A stretch of 43,199 nucleotides of DNA, taken from Candidatus Cloacimonadota bacterium (GTDB lineage Bacteria > Cloacimonadota > Cloacimonadia > Cloacimonadales > TCS61). The notes beneath the pieces are model-generated. The model saw only the letters and a list, made by a program, of their open reading frames with translations, was not told where the DNA came from and did not search any database. The stretch spans positions 1 through 43,199 of the forward strand of contig JAIORE010000255.1 in assembly GCA_021108315.1 (NCBI GenBank), given 5' to 3'. The position numbers and the translations under genes were made by a program. Positions 26,201 through 34,744 of this stretch are shown one piece after another (position 1 is the stretch's first letter; the number at the start of each line of letters is the position of its first letter).

Positions 26201-28122
26201 AAAATGAGGATTATCGGCAATTGGATATGTTTTATCAGAATAAGATTCAGCAAATCCATATTGTGGGAGAATATGCCAAAAAAATGCTGGAAGATTATAA
26301 TGTTGCCCTAAAATTCGTGGACGATTACTTTCAATTGAACTACTTTTCGTTTTTGAATAAGTATTTTCCGGGAAGCCGTAAAGATGAGATAAAGCAAAAT
26401 ATTACACCGAGTAAATTCCGTGAATTGTTCGGTTCATTATCTCCAAGACAGCTTAAAATAATAAAGGATAATCTAAGTAAACATATTGTGGTAGCAGCTG
26501 GTCCCGGAAGCGGAAAAACAAGAGTTTTGGTGCACAAATTGGCTTCTTTACTTTTGATGGAAGATGTAAAACACGAACAGTTATTGATGCTCACTTTTTC
26601 CAGAGCCGCCGCTACCGAATTCAAAAAAAGATTATTGAATTTAATTGGTAATGCAGCCAATTTTATAGAGATAAAGACTTTTCATTCATATTGTTTTGAT
26701 TTGTTGGGAAGAATCGGCAATCTTGATAAATCGGAAAAAATTGTCCGAGATACTACTGAAAAAATAATGAATGGTGAAGTTGAAACAAATCGAATTACCA
26801 AAACCGTACTCGTCATTGATGAAGCTCAGGATATGGATGCGGACGAATTTGCTTTGGTCAAGTCGCTTATGGATAGGAATGAAGAGATGCGAGTGATTGC
26901 AGTTGGTGATGACGACCAGAATATTTACACTTTTCGGGGAGCGGATTCAAAATATTTTGAGCAATTTATCAAAGAAAAGAGTTCTGTAAAATATGAATTG
27001 ATTGAGAATTACAGGGGCAAAAGAAATTTGGTTGAATTCACAAATCAGTTTGTTCTAAGAATCCAACATCGTTTCAAAACAACGCAAATTGAAGCTAATC
27101 AAAGAGATACCGGAAATATAAAACTTATTCACTATCGATGTAAAAACTTGATTGTTCCTCTCGTAAACGATTTACTTTCTGCCGAATTTTTAGGAACTAC
27201 AAGTGTTCTCACCCAAACAAATAACGAAGCTTTGCAGATTACCGGATTACTTTTAAAAAACGGAATGCCGGCAAAATTGATTCAAGCAAATGATGGATTT
27301 GATTTGTATAATCTTCTGGAAATCAGAACTTTTCTGGAGGATATTTCCATTTATGAAGAAAATTCTACAATTGGAAAAGAGACTTGGAAAAATGCAAAAA
27401 AGAAGTTTGTGAAGAAACACAAAAACAGTTCAAACTTTGAACTTTGTAAGATATTAATAAAAGATTTTCAGATTACAAATCCAAAAATCAAATACAAATC
27501 TGATTTTAAGGTTTTTATCAAAGAATCAAGACTTGAAGACTTTATTCTCAAAAATAATGAAACAATCTATGTCTCTACAATTCATAAAGCAAAGGGAAAA
27601 GAATTTGATAATGTGTACTTGCTTCTCGATAATTTTGATGCAAATTCTGATGAGAAGAAACGACAATTGTATGTGGCGATGACTCGGGCAAAACAGAATC
27701 TAACTATTCACTTGAACGGTTTTTTTCTAAATAACATCAAAACAGAAAATCTGTTGCATAAAAACGATTCGACTGTCTATTCTGCTCCAATGCAATTAGT
27801 TCTTCATTTGACGCACAAGGATATTCAATTGAGTTATTTTGGTTTTATTCAGCACAGAATAAATTTACTTCATAGTGGACAAATATTATCAATTGCCGAA
27901 GAAGGATTGACCAATTCCAAAGATGAATTGATTCTAAAATTTTCAAAACATTTTATGAACACTAAAGCCTCATTGGAAAAGAAAGGATATAGATTAACGT
28001 CAGGGAAAGTAAATTTCATTCTCTACTGGAAAATGCAAAATGGAAAAGAGGACGATAATCAAGAAGTTAAAATTGTTTTACCTGAATTGGGCTTTGAGAG
28101 AAAAGATGAAACCACTAATTAA
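23290..28122 (+). CDS. DnaQ-like exonuclease / RecQ helicase / UvrD-type helicase fusion
   Basis: This is a 1610-residue DNA-processing protein with three enzyme modules. Residues 1-170 resemble a DEDD 3'-5' exonuclease: FFDTEIEP (Exo I), CGHNIIKHDL (Exo II), and NDSQKARDLF (Exo III region). Residues 255-610 are a RecQ-type helicase with Walker A TGGGKS (near 287-293), the DEAH box in VIDEAHCFSSWG (389-392), TATAK, and the motif VI block QESGRAGRDE. A winged-helix-like segment follows. Residues 1050-1480 form a UvrD/Rep helicase with GPGSGKT (1071-1077), VIDEAQDMD (near 1177), GDDDQNIYTFRGAD, ENYRGKRNL, STIHKAKGKEFD (near 1429) and VAMTRAKQ (near 1463). It likely acts in repair or recombination, or possibly in defence. 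AGGAAA precedes the ATG. The gene stands alone between inverted repeat arms. Confidence 0.9.
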   Translation: MKPIAFFDTEIEPDSKQILDIGAIKSDGNIFHSNSIKDFTYFLENTEFICGHNIIKHDLIYIKKYLFFNEINKFQIIDTLFLSPLLFPKRPYHRLLKDDKLQTDELNNPVNDSQKARDLFNDEITAFIELNDSLKQIYFSLLKDREEFRHFFTYLSYIPENEIKLESTIKECFYGKICSNSSLENIINQHPIELAYCLSLINVSDRYSITPPWVLMNYPEIDRIMYLLRNKPCVIGCTYCNEALDAKKGLKRYFGFDSFRIFEEESLQENAVKAAIENRSLLAVFPTGGGKSLTFQIPALMIGENTRGLTVVISPLQSLMKDQVDNLEKLGITEAVTINGLLDPIERGKSFERVADGSASILYISPESLRSRTIEHLFLGRKIARFVIDEAHCFSSWGQDFRVDYLYIADFIKSLEEKKNLTERIPVSCFTATAKQKVIEDICSYFNEKLAIKLKIFKSNASRTNLKYRVHNSIDEEEKYCKLRALIESKNCPTIVYVSRTRKAFELAQRLSQDGLDAKPYHGKMDVKEKTDNQNAFIAGEIPIMVATSAFGMGVDKKDIGMVIHYEISDSLENYVQESGRAGRDENISADCFVLYNEEDLNKHFILLNQTKISVKEIQQIWKAIKYITKFRSTVSNSALEIARKAGWDDRIVQIENRAKTAIAALEQAGYLQRGQNVPRIYADSILSKNAEQAIEKINSSVNFDEKQKVQAIRIIKMLISSKRKKEASDETAESRVDYISDILGIAKEDVIRAISLMKEEKILANTRDLTAYIKQSDKANRSLSILKSFAQIENFLLPLLSEQEKVFQLKELNEAAIENGCSNVNPQKIKTILNFWAIKNRIKLHYHSYSKNHISVFFNQSSEDFREKLGRKHTLAEFIVSYLYKKMREVQSKEDSHKKEILVEFSVHELKKSYKKELKFFQYDISIDDIEDTLFYLSRIEAIKIEGGFLIVYNKLTINRLEQNNKIQYKNEDYRQLDMFYQNKIQQIHIVGEYAKKMLEDYNVALKFVDDYFQLNYFSFLNKYFPGSRKDEIKQNITPSKFRELFGSLSPRQLKIIKDNLSKHIVVAAGPGSGKTRVLVHKLASLLLMEDVKHEQLLMLTFSRAAATEFKKRLLNLIGNAANFIEIKTFHSYCFDLLGRIGNLDKSEKIVRDTTEKIMNGEVETNRITKTVLVIDEAQDMDADEFALVKSLMDRNEEMRVIAVGDDDQNIYTFRGADSKYFEQFIKEKSSVKYELIENYRGKRNLVEFTNQFVLRIQHRFKTTQIEANQRDTGNIKLIHYRCKNLIVPLVNDLLSAEFLGTTSVLTQTNNEALQITGLLLKNGMPAKLIQANDGFDLYNLLEIRTFLEDISIYEENSTIGKETWKNAKKKFVKKHKNSSNFELCKILIKDFQITNPKIKYKSDFKVFIKESRLEDFILKNNETIYVSTIHKAKGKEFDNVYLLLDNFDANSDEKKRQLYVAMTRAKQNLTIHLNGFFLNNIKTENLLHKNDSTVYSAPMQLVLHLTHKDIQLSYFGFIQHRINLLHSGQILSIAEEGLTNSKDELILKFSKHFMNTKASLEKKGYRLTSGKVNFILYWKMQNGKEDDNQEVKIVLPELGFERKDETTN

Positions 28123-28144
28123 CACGAATTAACACGAAAAAAGA

Positions 28145-28245
28145 ATTAGCAACGAACAAAACAAACAAAACGAACAAAAGAGTTTCACGCGGAGACGCTA
28201 AGAAAAAAGAATTTACCACAGAGAACACGGAGAGCACAGAGAAAT
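28145..28245. repeat. Right inverted arm flanking the helicase gene
   Basis: AACGAACAAAACAAACAAAA, then AGAGTTTCACGC, GACGCTAAG and ACCACAGAGAACACGGAG, follow in an order that is the reverse complement of the left arm ending at 23272. The match is imperfect but runs for about 100 bases, including the rare block GTGAAACTCTTTT. Confidence 0.75.
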
Positions 28246-28246
28246 T

Positions 28247-28287
28247 CTCCTCTTGAGAGGAGTACGGCTTCAGCCGGGAGGTGTGTT
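28247..28287. repeat. Compact double-hairpin repeat
   Basis: CTCCTCTTGAGAGGAG (28247-28262) is a perfect palindrome and GGCTTCAGCC (28266-28275) a second one, followed by GGGAGGTGTGTTC. This looks like a dispersed spacer repeat. It sits 58 bases before the hydrolase start and might also work in its leader. Confidence 0.6.
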
Positions 28288-28344
28288 CTTTAAATTTTCA
28301 AAAAAAATATTAATTTTTCAATTTCTAAAAAATCAGGAGTAATT

Positions 28345-29283
28345 ATGAAAAAATGGTGTTGGATGCAGTCAGACGGACACGAAAATCTTTCACATAATCT
28401 ACTCGAATTGAAAAAGTCTGGTTTTACTGGAGTGATTCTTCAGGGAGAACCGGAAATTATAGAAAAAGCGAGTGACATTGGCAAAAAAATTGGATTGGAA
28501 ATTCACTACTGGTTCGTAACAATGAATTGTAGAGATACCGAAATTGAGAAATCTAATCCTGAATGGTTTATGATAAATCGCGAAGGAAAATCATCACTCA
28601 TCAATCCACCTTATGTTGATTATTACAAATGGTTCTGCCCAAATCATCCAGAGGTGCTGCCATATCTAAAGAAGAGAATGGATAAATATCTCCAAATGAA
28701 AAATCTGAGCGGTATTCAATTGGATTATATTCGTTATCCTGATGCAATTTTGCCAAAAAAACTGCAACTTAAGTATAATCTGGAGCAAGATAGTGTATTT
28801 CCTGAATTTGATTTCTGTTATTGTCCAATTTGCCGAAAAAAATTTAAAATTGAAAGAGGAATTGATCCTATTGAACTTAATCAACCCGAAGAAAACGAAA
28901 TGTGGTTGGAATTCCGTTTAAAATCTATCAACCGAATTGTTAGTGAACTTGTAGATTATGTAAATAAGGCAAATAAATTGATAACTGCTGCGGTTTTCCC
29001 TACTCCCAAAATGTCAACCAAGATGGTTCTTCAACGCTGGAACGATTGGAAAATCGATGCTTTCTTTCCAATGCTTTATCATAATTTTTATACAGGTAAT
29101 ATCAATTGGATTGCAGATTGTTTGGATGAAATTGATCAAGATAATACAAGCAGTATTCCCGTTTATGCCGGATTGTTTTTGGCTGCTTTAAACAAGCAAG
29201 AATTACAAAAAGTATATGAAGTAAATGAAGAGAAATGCTCAGGGTTTTCACTATTTGATTTTGCGAGTATGAAAATAATTTAA
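28345..29283 (+). CDS. GHL10-like (family 10-like) glycosyl hydrolase-fold protein
   Basis: This is a 312-residue protein with a predicted TIM-barrel fold, similar to the GHL10/DUF187 glycosyl-hydrolase-like group. The supporting motif is LSGIQLDYIRYPDA (about residues 117-130), whose Asp is a likely catalytic residue. Other barrel-strand motifs are SGFTGVILQGEP (about 30-41), LEIHYWFVTMN (about 51-61), ITAAVFPTP (about 213-221) and DAFFPMLYHNFY (about 233-244). A FCYCPICRKKF segment (about 152-162) carries three Cys and may bind a metal. There is no signal peptide, unlike many relatives, so it may act in the cytoplasm. AGGAG is placed five bases before the ATG. No partner gene is adjacent. 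The substrate is unknown. Confidence 0.75.
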   Translation: MKKWCWMQSDGHENLSHNLLELKKSGFTGVILQGEPEIIEKASDIGKKIGLEIHYWFVTMNCRDTEIEKSNPEWFMINREGKSSLINPPYVDYYKWFCPNHPEVLPYLKKRMDKYLQMKNLSGIQLDYIRYPDAILPKKLQLKYNLEQDSVFPEFDFCYCPICRKKFKIERGIDPIELNQPEENEMWLEFRLKSINRIVSELVDYVNKANKLITAAVFPTPKMSTKMVLQRWNDWKIDAFFPMLYHNFYTGNINWIADCLDEIDQDNTSSIPVYAGLFLAALNKQELQKVYEVNEEKCSGFSLFDFASMKII

Positions 29284-29393
29284 GGTTCAAAAAATAACAA
29301 ATACAAAAACCAGAGAAAAAGACAGCACTAATTTTTATAACAAGTTTATAATGATTATTTTGAAAAAAAAATAAATATGTAAATTATTGATAA

Positions 29394-31715
29394 TCAATAT
29401 TTTTTTCCTCTACTAATAAATATTTTCACGAAAATAATTAAAAGTACTACTAAAACTATTATTTTTAATTGTAAATTTTTAGAAGAGATAAAAAAGTTCT
29501 TAATATCATACCCTTTATCAACCCAAAAATGTCCTTTATTAATGCTAAAAAATATATTATTCCGCAAAACCGTCGCTTCATTTTTATGAGGAGATTCTGG
29601 GAATTTACGAAGATAAATTGTAAACCATAACATACTGTTCTTCTGTTTTATATTTTCCCAATAATTATTTTTATAAAGATGAATTGCTTCCGACAGATTT
29701 TCAGCTTCCGGAAATTCCATAATATATCTTTTCATAATTCGTGGATTTTTACTATTCAAAGCACTGTCCCAAATAATTTCTTTCAATTTTTCTCTTGCTT
29801 CAGTTTTGAATTTTGGTTCAGAAAAAATCTCTAAATATCTTTGATAAGATTTGTCACTATTTTGGATTTTCGTTTTTAGCCAATATTCCTCTTCCCTATC
29901 TAAAATAAATTTCAAAGCAGTTTTTTTGTATCTAAAGAAATAGATAGTATCAATATATTTATCGTATCCCAAAATTGAATTTTCTGATGTACTTTTTTTC
30001 CAAATCTTGTTTTCATACTTAGAATAATAATAAAGTCCGACAAATAAAAAACTCATAAAAATTGCGAAGATTATGAATCTATTAATAATTTTCTTAGAAT
30101 GTTTTTTGGCAATTTTTGTCATCTCTTTTACAAATTCTAAATTTACATCATGTTTTTCGATTTTTAGGTTATATTCCTTAGTTAACAATTTGCTTTGAAT
30201 TTTTAAGGAAACAGTTCCCGGTATGAATTCTAAAACCTTCTTACCCTTAACGTGAATATCATTTTTTCTACCAGTTCGTTGGTGGTTAAAGCTAATTCTA
30301 GCATGATATTTTCCAGTATCAATAATTATCTTTCTTTTCACCAAATGCTCATCATAATTGAAGATATTTAATTCATCATTATTTATCTCAATTTGAACTT
30401 CGGGCAATTTTTCATCTAAAGGTACAATTATGTATGTCCCTTTTTTTAATGTAATTTCTTTACATTTTTTTTCTTCATAAATTCTATAAGGTTCAAAAGA
30501 TAATTTCCCATTATCTAATTTTATTTTATCATAACTTTTCGAATCTTTTAGCATAAAATCAAGATCTTTTAGTTTTGAGATGACCACCAGTCTTCCATAA
30601 GGTAAAAGCTTAGGACTAAAAATATGATCTTCTTTTTCTTTTAGAATCATAGTTATTGGATTAGTGTAATGTGTTTTACCAACCAATTCAATTTTATATG
30701 AACCAGGCATCGCATTTACGATTTTATGGGGTGTTTTCCTACTTAACTCTTTCCCATTCAAAACAATTGAATAACCCGGAGATTCTGTTACAATATTTAT
30801 GCTACCATAAATTGCTTCCAAATTAAAAGAGAACTCATTGGGCTGATCGGGTTTAATATCTATTCTTTCGGTAATATCCTCATATCCTTGTTTTGTTAGA
30901 TGTAATAGGCATTCACCAACCTTATGATTAAATGTAGCAGGAGTTTTTTTCTGAATTTTTTTCCCATCAATCCATATTTCAAATCCTGTAGGTTTTGAAC
31001 TTATTGCAACAGATATCAGAGATGTAGAATTAAATTCTTCAACTTTATTTACTTCATTAATAATTCTAAATTTATCTGATTTTGTAATCAACAATTTCTT
31101 TTTATGATTTTCGAAAATGTATTCCATCCATGTTTTGTTATCCGTCCAAAAAACAGAATATAATTTTACTGGTAAAAAGGCACCTTTCAAATGAAAATTA
31201 GCAATATAATGACTCTTCATTTTAAATTGAAAAGCTCTTTTTAAAAAATCTTCCGAAACAAAAATCTGGTTTGCATCCGAGGCAAAAAGTATACTTGAGC
31301 AAATATCTACAACCCCTCCAAAAATATCATGTTCAAGAGCCATCACTTTTCCGAAATGAATACCGATTTTAATCTCAGAAATTACAGTTTTTTCTTTTCC
31401 TGCATTTTTTTCTGCAATTTTTTTCTGCATAGAAATTGCTGCTTCCATTGCGTTTACCGCATTTTCAAAAGTACATATTATTGGATTAGATCTTTCCTTA
31501 ATTATTTTGGCTTCGTGTTTTTTTAGGAGTGGTATAACAATTTCATCATGATATAAAAAATAAAATTCTTTATTGTCTTTTGTTGTAATTATTTCAAGGA
31601 ACATAACAGCTAATGAACTATATTCCTTATCAGAATGATTTAGATCAAATTCACTATTAAGAATCTCTTTTTTCTTATCTTCATCAGAATAAAGCAAACT
31701 ATATTTATCTTCCAT
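29394..31715 (-). CDS. Degenerate cyclase-homology / PEGA-repeat membrane protein
   Basis: This is a 773-residue protein. The first 190 residues follow the class III adenylate/guanylate cyclase fold, but the catalytic residues are lost. LAVMFLEI (35-42) replaces the usual FxDI metal motif, KERSNPIICTF (73-83) lacks the GDG loop, and FGGVVDICSSIL (132-143) keeps only the fold pattern. Then come at least two PEGA repeats (about 235-390; for example KPTGFEIWIDGKK and SPGYSIVLNGKE) and more beta-rich sequence. One membrane helix lies at about 538-562, followed by TPR-like helices with YLxxFP motifs (about 580-735) and a last membrane helix at about 745-767. AGGAT precedes the ATG at 31715; the open frame extends 14 codons upstream to a TTG. 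It is probably a scaffold or sensor rather than a cyclase. Confidence 0.75.
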   Translation of the reverse strand: MEDKYSLLYSDEDKKKEILNSEFDLNHSDKEYSSLAVMFLEIITTKDNKEFYFLYHDEIVIPLLKKHEAKIIKERSNPIICTFENAVNAMEAAISMQKKIAEKNAGKEKTVISEIKIGIHFGKVMALEHDIFGGVVDICSSILFASDANQIFVSEDFLKRAFQFKMKSHYIANFHLKGAFLPVKLYSVFWTDNKTWMEYIFENHKKKLLITKSDKFRIINEVNKVEEFNSTSLISVAISSKPTGFEIWIDGKKIQKKTPATFNHKVGECLLHLTKQGYEDITERIDIKPDQPNEFSFNLEAIYGSINIVTESPGYSIVLNGKELSRKTPHKIVNAMPGSYKIELVGKTHYTNPITMILKEKEDHIFSPKLLPYGRLVVISKLKDLDFMLKDSKSYDKIKLDNGKLSFEPYRIYEEKKCKEITLKKGTYIIVPLDEKLPEVQIEINNDELNIFNYDEHLVKRKIIIDTGKYHARISFNHQRTGRKNDIHVKGKKVLEFIPGTVSLKIQSKLLTKEYNLKIEKHDVNLEFVKEMTKIAKKHSKKIINRFIIFAIFMSFLFVGLYYYSKYENKIWKKSTSENSILGYDKYIDTIYFFRYKKTALKFILDREEEYWLKTKIQNSDKSYQRYLEIFSEPKFKTEAREKLKEIIWDSALNSKNPRIMKRYIMEFPEAENLSEAIHLYKNNYWENIKQKNSMLWFTIYLRKFPESPHKNEATVLRNNIFFSINKGHFWVDKGYDIKNFFISSKNLQLKIIVLVVLLIIFVKIFISRGKKY

Positions 31716-32012
31716 TTTTATCCTAAAAATTTGTTTTTTCAAATAACGGATTGCCAAGTTTCGCTGTCAAGAAAATTGATTATTATTGAGCTCTGAAAGT
31801 TAATTTTTCTCCGAAAAAAAATAAAAATATAAACCACGAATTAACGAATAAAAAATTTCGGAAACAGAATTGCAAAATTTAAGGATGATGAAAATAGTAT
31901 TTATTTTTTTATAATGTATGACAATTTTTTTTGTGATTCTTTCATATTTCTTAGTCCGTGAAAGCCCGTGGTAAAAAACATTTCTTCACTATTCATTATT
32001 CATTATTCACTG
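31716..32012. other. Spacer with fragments of dispersed repeats
   Basis: This 297-base spacer has no gene I can support. It contains AACCACGAATTAACGAAT (near 31833), TTAGTCCGTGAAAGCCCGTG (near 31951) and ATTCATTATTCATTATTCAC (near 31990). These are short direct-repeat or dispersed-repeat fragments of the kind seen elsewhere in FCB-type spacers. Confidence 0.5.
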
Positions 32013-34238
32013 TTAACTACTTTTACTACATATTTCCCAAGCACAATTCATAATATCATTTATTGTGAGTAATTCCAGATTTACTTTATCCATCTCGGCA
32101 ATATTTTTTATATAAAATTTAAAATTACCAATTGAGAGATTTTTCACAGAACGCATATTTGTATGTTCGATATTTATTTTCATTGATTTAAACTTTTCAA
32201 GAATTTCTGAAAGGAACCCGATCCTTTTTGTTCCGATAATATCTAATTTAATCAAAATCAAAGGATTGTTTTCTTCGGCATATTTCCAATCTACTTCAAT
32301 TATCCTTTCAGGTTCTGTTTTTTGTAAATGAATAAAACCCGGATTAGTACAATTTTTGCGATGAATTGTAATTCCTCTTCCCCGCGTTGTATAACCAATT
32401 ACATCATCACCCGGAACCGGATTACAACATTTTGCATAGTTTAGCATAAGACTATCAATGTTGCCAATTTTTATTCCTCTGGTTTTGCTTCGTGCCCCAT
32501 CCGCCAATTCGATTTCAGTCTTCTCTTCTTTCTCAATTTCAGCTACTTCTAAGAAATCTTCTTCAAGATTTTCAATAGCATTTTTTATATCTGAAACTAA
32601 TATTTCTCCTTTACCGACCTTGGCGAGAAAAGAGCGTTCATCATTGATCTTAAATTGGTTGATTAATTTTAGTAATTCCGGTTTATTCTTTAATTTATAC
32701 TTAGTTTTACGAAATCTTTTTATAAATATCTCTTCTCCAAGCATAATAGCATCTTCAATCTCTTTTTTATGAAAATATGATCTTACTTTCTGTCTGGCTC
32801 GATGTGTAACCAGAAATTTCATCCAATCTTTTCCGGCATTTATATGTTTTGAAGTAAGAATATCCACCACATCACCCGAGATAAGCTCTGTTTTCAAAGG
32901 TACAAGTTTCTCATTAACTCGTGTTCCAATCGTTCTCAAACCAACATCCGAGTGAATAGCAAATGCAAAATCAACAGCTGTAGCTCCTTTTGGTAATTTC
33001 AGAAAATCACCTTTGGGAGTTTGGGCAATGATTATCTCTGGATATAGATCTAATTTCAATTCTTCAATAAATTCAGTTGAATCATTCACATTTTGTTGCT
33101 GTAGAAATTGCCTTATCCATTTTAATTGCAGTTCAAATGAAGACTGTAAATCAATTTTTTGAGTCTCATTCTGGAAATTTTTATCTCCGGTTTCTTTATA
33201 ACGCCAATGTGAAGCAATTCCCTCTTCTGCTATTTGATGCATCATTTCTGTACGAATTTGTATCTCTATTTGTCTTTGGTTCAAGCCAATCACAATCGTA
33301 TGTAAAGATTGATAACCATTCGGTTTCGGTCTGGCAATATAATCACGAAATCTGCCAATAGGTTCATACATAACATGCACAAAACCTAATACTGAATAAC
33401 ATTGCTCGATAGTTTGAACAATTATCCGAATTGCTGCGAGATCATATAACTCGTAATAATTTGCTTTACGCATCAAATGCTTACGATAGATACTGTAAAA
33501 ATGTTTACTCCGACCATAAATTTTGGCTTCGATACTATTTTCAAACAGTTTTTTCTTTAACGGTTTTATAATTTTTTGAATATAATTATCCCTTTGATCA
33601 CGTTTTTCAGAAATAGTATTCACAATTTTTTTATACTCTTCCGGCTGAAGATATTTTAGAGAAAGATCTTCCAATTCCCATTTGAATTTTGCAATTCCAA
33701 ACCGATTTGCCAAGGGAGCATAAATATCTAAAGTTTCGCGGGCAATTCTCTGAATTTCAGATTGACTCATATATTGTAAAGTCCTCATATTATGCAATCT
33801 ATCCGCTAATTTAATCAATATAACTCGAATATCTTTGGTTACGGAAATCAATAATTTTCTAAAATTTTCGGCTTGCCTTTCTAACCTTGTTTTACTCGCT
33901 TGATATTTATATTTATCAATCTTGGTAACACCTTCCACCAAATTAGCAATCGTGAAACCAAATTTTTCTTCTAACATTGTGAATGGTGTTCCGGTATCCT
34001 CAATAATGTCATGTAACAAACCTGCCGAAACAGTTTCCAAATCCATATTTATAGAAGCAAGAATATAGGCAACATTCAAAGGATGAATAATATATGGTTC
34101 ACCGGATTTCCTTTTTTGATCAATATGTGCCACTCTTGTGAAATCAAATACTTTTTTTATAAATTCAAGATTAATTTGTTTGTTTACTTTTGTGATTTCA
34201 TTTAAGAAATTGTTTTCAGTTATTTCAGTATATTTCAT
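32013..34238 (-). CDS. rel: Bifunctional RelA/SpoT family (p)ppGpp synthetase/hydrolase
   Basis: This is a 741-residue long RSH enzyme controlling the stringent-response alarmone. The N-terminal HD hydrolase keeps its metal ligands: H52 in YIIHP, H76-D77 and E80-D81 in LLHDIIEDT. The synthetase domain (about 230-370) has GRSKHFYSIYRK, LYDLAAIRI and the substrate-binding ARPKPNGYQSLH. A TGS domain (about 410-470) carries TPKGDFLKLPKGATAVDFAF. A conserved Cys region, AKCCNPVPGDDVIGY with a later HRKNC, and a C-terminal ACT domain (about 665-738) complete it. Because both active sites look intact, it should be bifunctional. Length fits the family. No clear Shine-Dalgarno is visible. It stands alone; the THX gene is about 500 bases upstream on the same strand. 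Confidence 0.97.
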   Translation of the reverse strand: MKYTEITENNFLNEITKVNKQINLEFIKKVFDFTRVAHIDQKRKSGEPYIIHPLNVAYILASINMDLETVSAGLLHDIIEDTGTPFTMLEEKFGFTIANLVEGVTKIDKYKYQASKTRLERQAENFRKLLISVTKDIRVILIKLADRLHNMRTLQYMSQSEIQRIARETLDIYAPLANRFGIAKFKWELEDLSLKYLQPEEYKKIVNTISEKRDQRDNYIQKIIKPLKKKLFENSIEAKIYGRSKHFYSIYRKHLMRKANYYELYDLAAIRIIVQTIEQCYSVLGFVHVMYEPIGRFRDYIARPKPNGYQSLHTIVIGLNQRQIEIQIRTEMMHQIAEEGIASHWRYKETGDKNFQNETQKIDLQSSFELQLKWIRQFLQQQNVNDSTEFIEELKLDLYPEIIIAQTPKGDFLKLPKGATAVDFAFAIHSDVGLRTIGTRVNEKLVPLKTELISGDVVDILTSKHINAGKDWMKFLVTHRARQKVRSYFHKKEIEDAIMLGEEIFIKRFRKTKYKLKNKPELLKLINQFKINDERSFLAKVGKGEILVSDIKNAIENLEEDFLEVAEIEKEEKTEIELADGARSKTRGIKIGNIDSLMLNYAKCCNPVPGDDVIGYTTRGRGITIHRKNCTNPGFIHLQKTEPERIIEVDWKYAEENNPLILIKLDIIGTKRIGFLSEILEKFKSMKINIEHTNMRSVKNLSIGNFKFYIKNIAEMDKVNLELLTINDIMNCAWEICSKSS

Positions 34239-34692
34239 AATTTAAAAGGGCGATACTCTCTAAATTGCATTTAATCAGTTAATTTGGTAGTAAATATTAT
34301 CCTATTGATTGAATCGGATTATAAAGTTAAGTTTGCACTTGCATGACGATTTATGGAGTTCAAAATTAAATTACCAAATCTCCCCCGATACACTCATACT
34401 TCGCTACGGGGCAGGCAAATCATTAAATCAACAAATTCATATATGCATTGATTTTGTTGGGTATCTGTTTTTTATTTTAACCTAACCTGGACAAGCCAGA
34501 ACCAAAAAGGACTCACTGCAAAGACGCTAAGTCGCAAAATTTTAAAAATTCAAATACAAATGTTTTGCCAAAGAAAACATGAATATTAGAAATAAGATAC
34601 TAATTTGTGCGATTTTATTTAAAATTAGGTATTAAATTCTTTTAGTGCATAATGAAAAAATGAATCGCTCAATTTAGGTTTAATTATCCTTT
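34239..34692. other. Gene-free spacer with repeat fragments
   Basis: Nothing coding is visible. The spacer holds CATACTTCGCTACGGGGCAG (near 34387), ACCTGGACAAGCCAG (CTGG/CCAG hairpin, near 34486) and GCAAAGACGCTAAGTCGC (near 34518), all resembling dispersed spacer repeats. The 28-bp repeat at 34651-34678 is the inverted partner of 20071-20097. It must also hold the rel promoter, which I cannot point to. Confidence 0.5.
34651..34678. repeat. 27-bp repeat 'cctaaattgagcgattcatt', copy 2 (inverted)
   Basis: AATGAATCGCTCAATTTAGG with its preceding A-run is the reverse complement of the copy at 20071-20097, about 14.5 kb away. Confidence 0.65.
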
Positions 34693-34722
34693 AATAAAAA
34701 AAACCTTCACAACGTGAAGGTT
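34693..34722 (-). terminator. Rho-independent terminator of the THX gene
   Basis: On the minus strand, AACCTTCAC pairs with GTGAAGGTT around a three-base loop (34702-34722), and a run of eight or nine T's follows. It lies 23 bases after the THX stop codon. Confidence 0.85.
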
Positions 34723-34744
34723 AAAAGGAAAAGGTATTATTATT

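Noticed and set aside
31990..32012. ATTCATT repeats as a possible iteron-type origin
   Set aside because: Only three short units of low complexity; no DnaA boxes or replication gene nearby.
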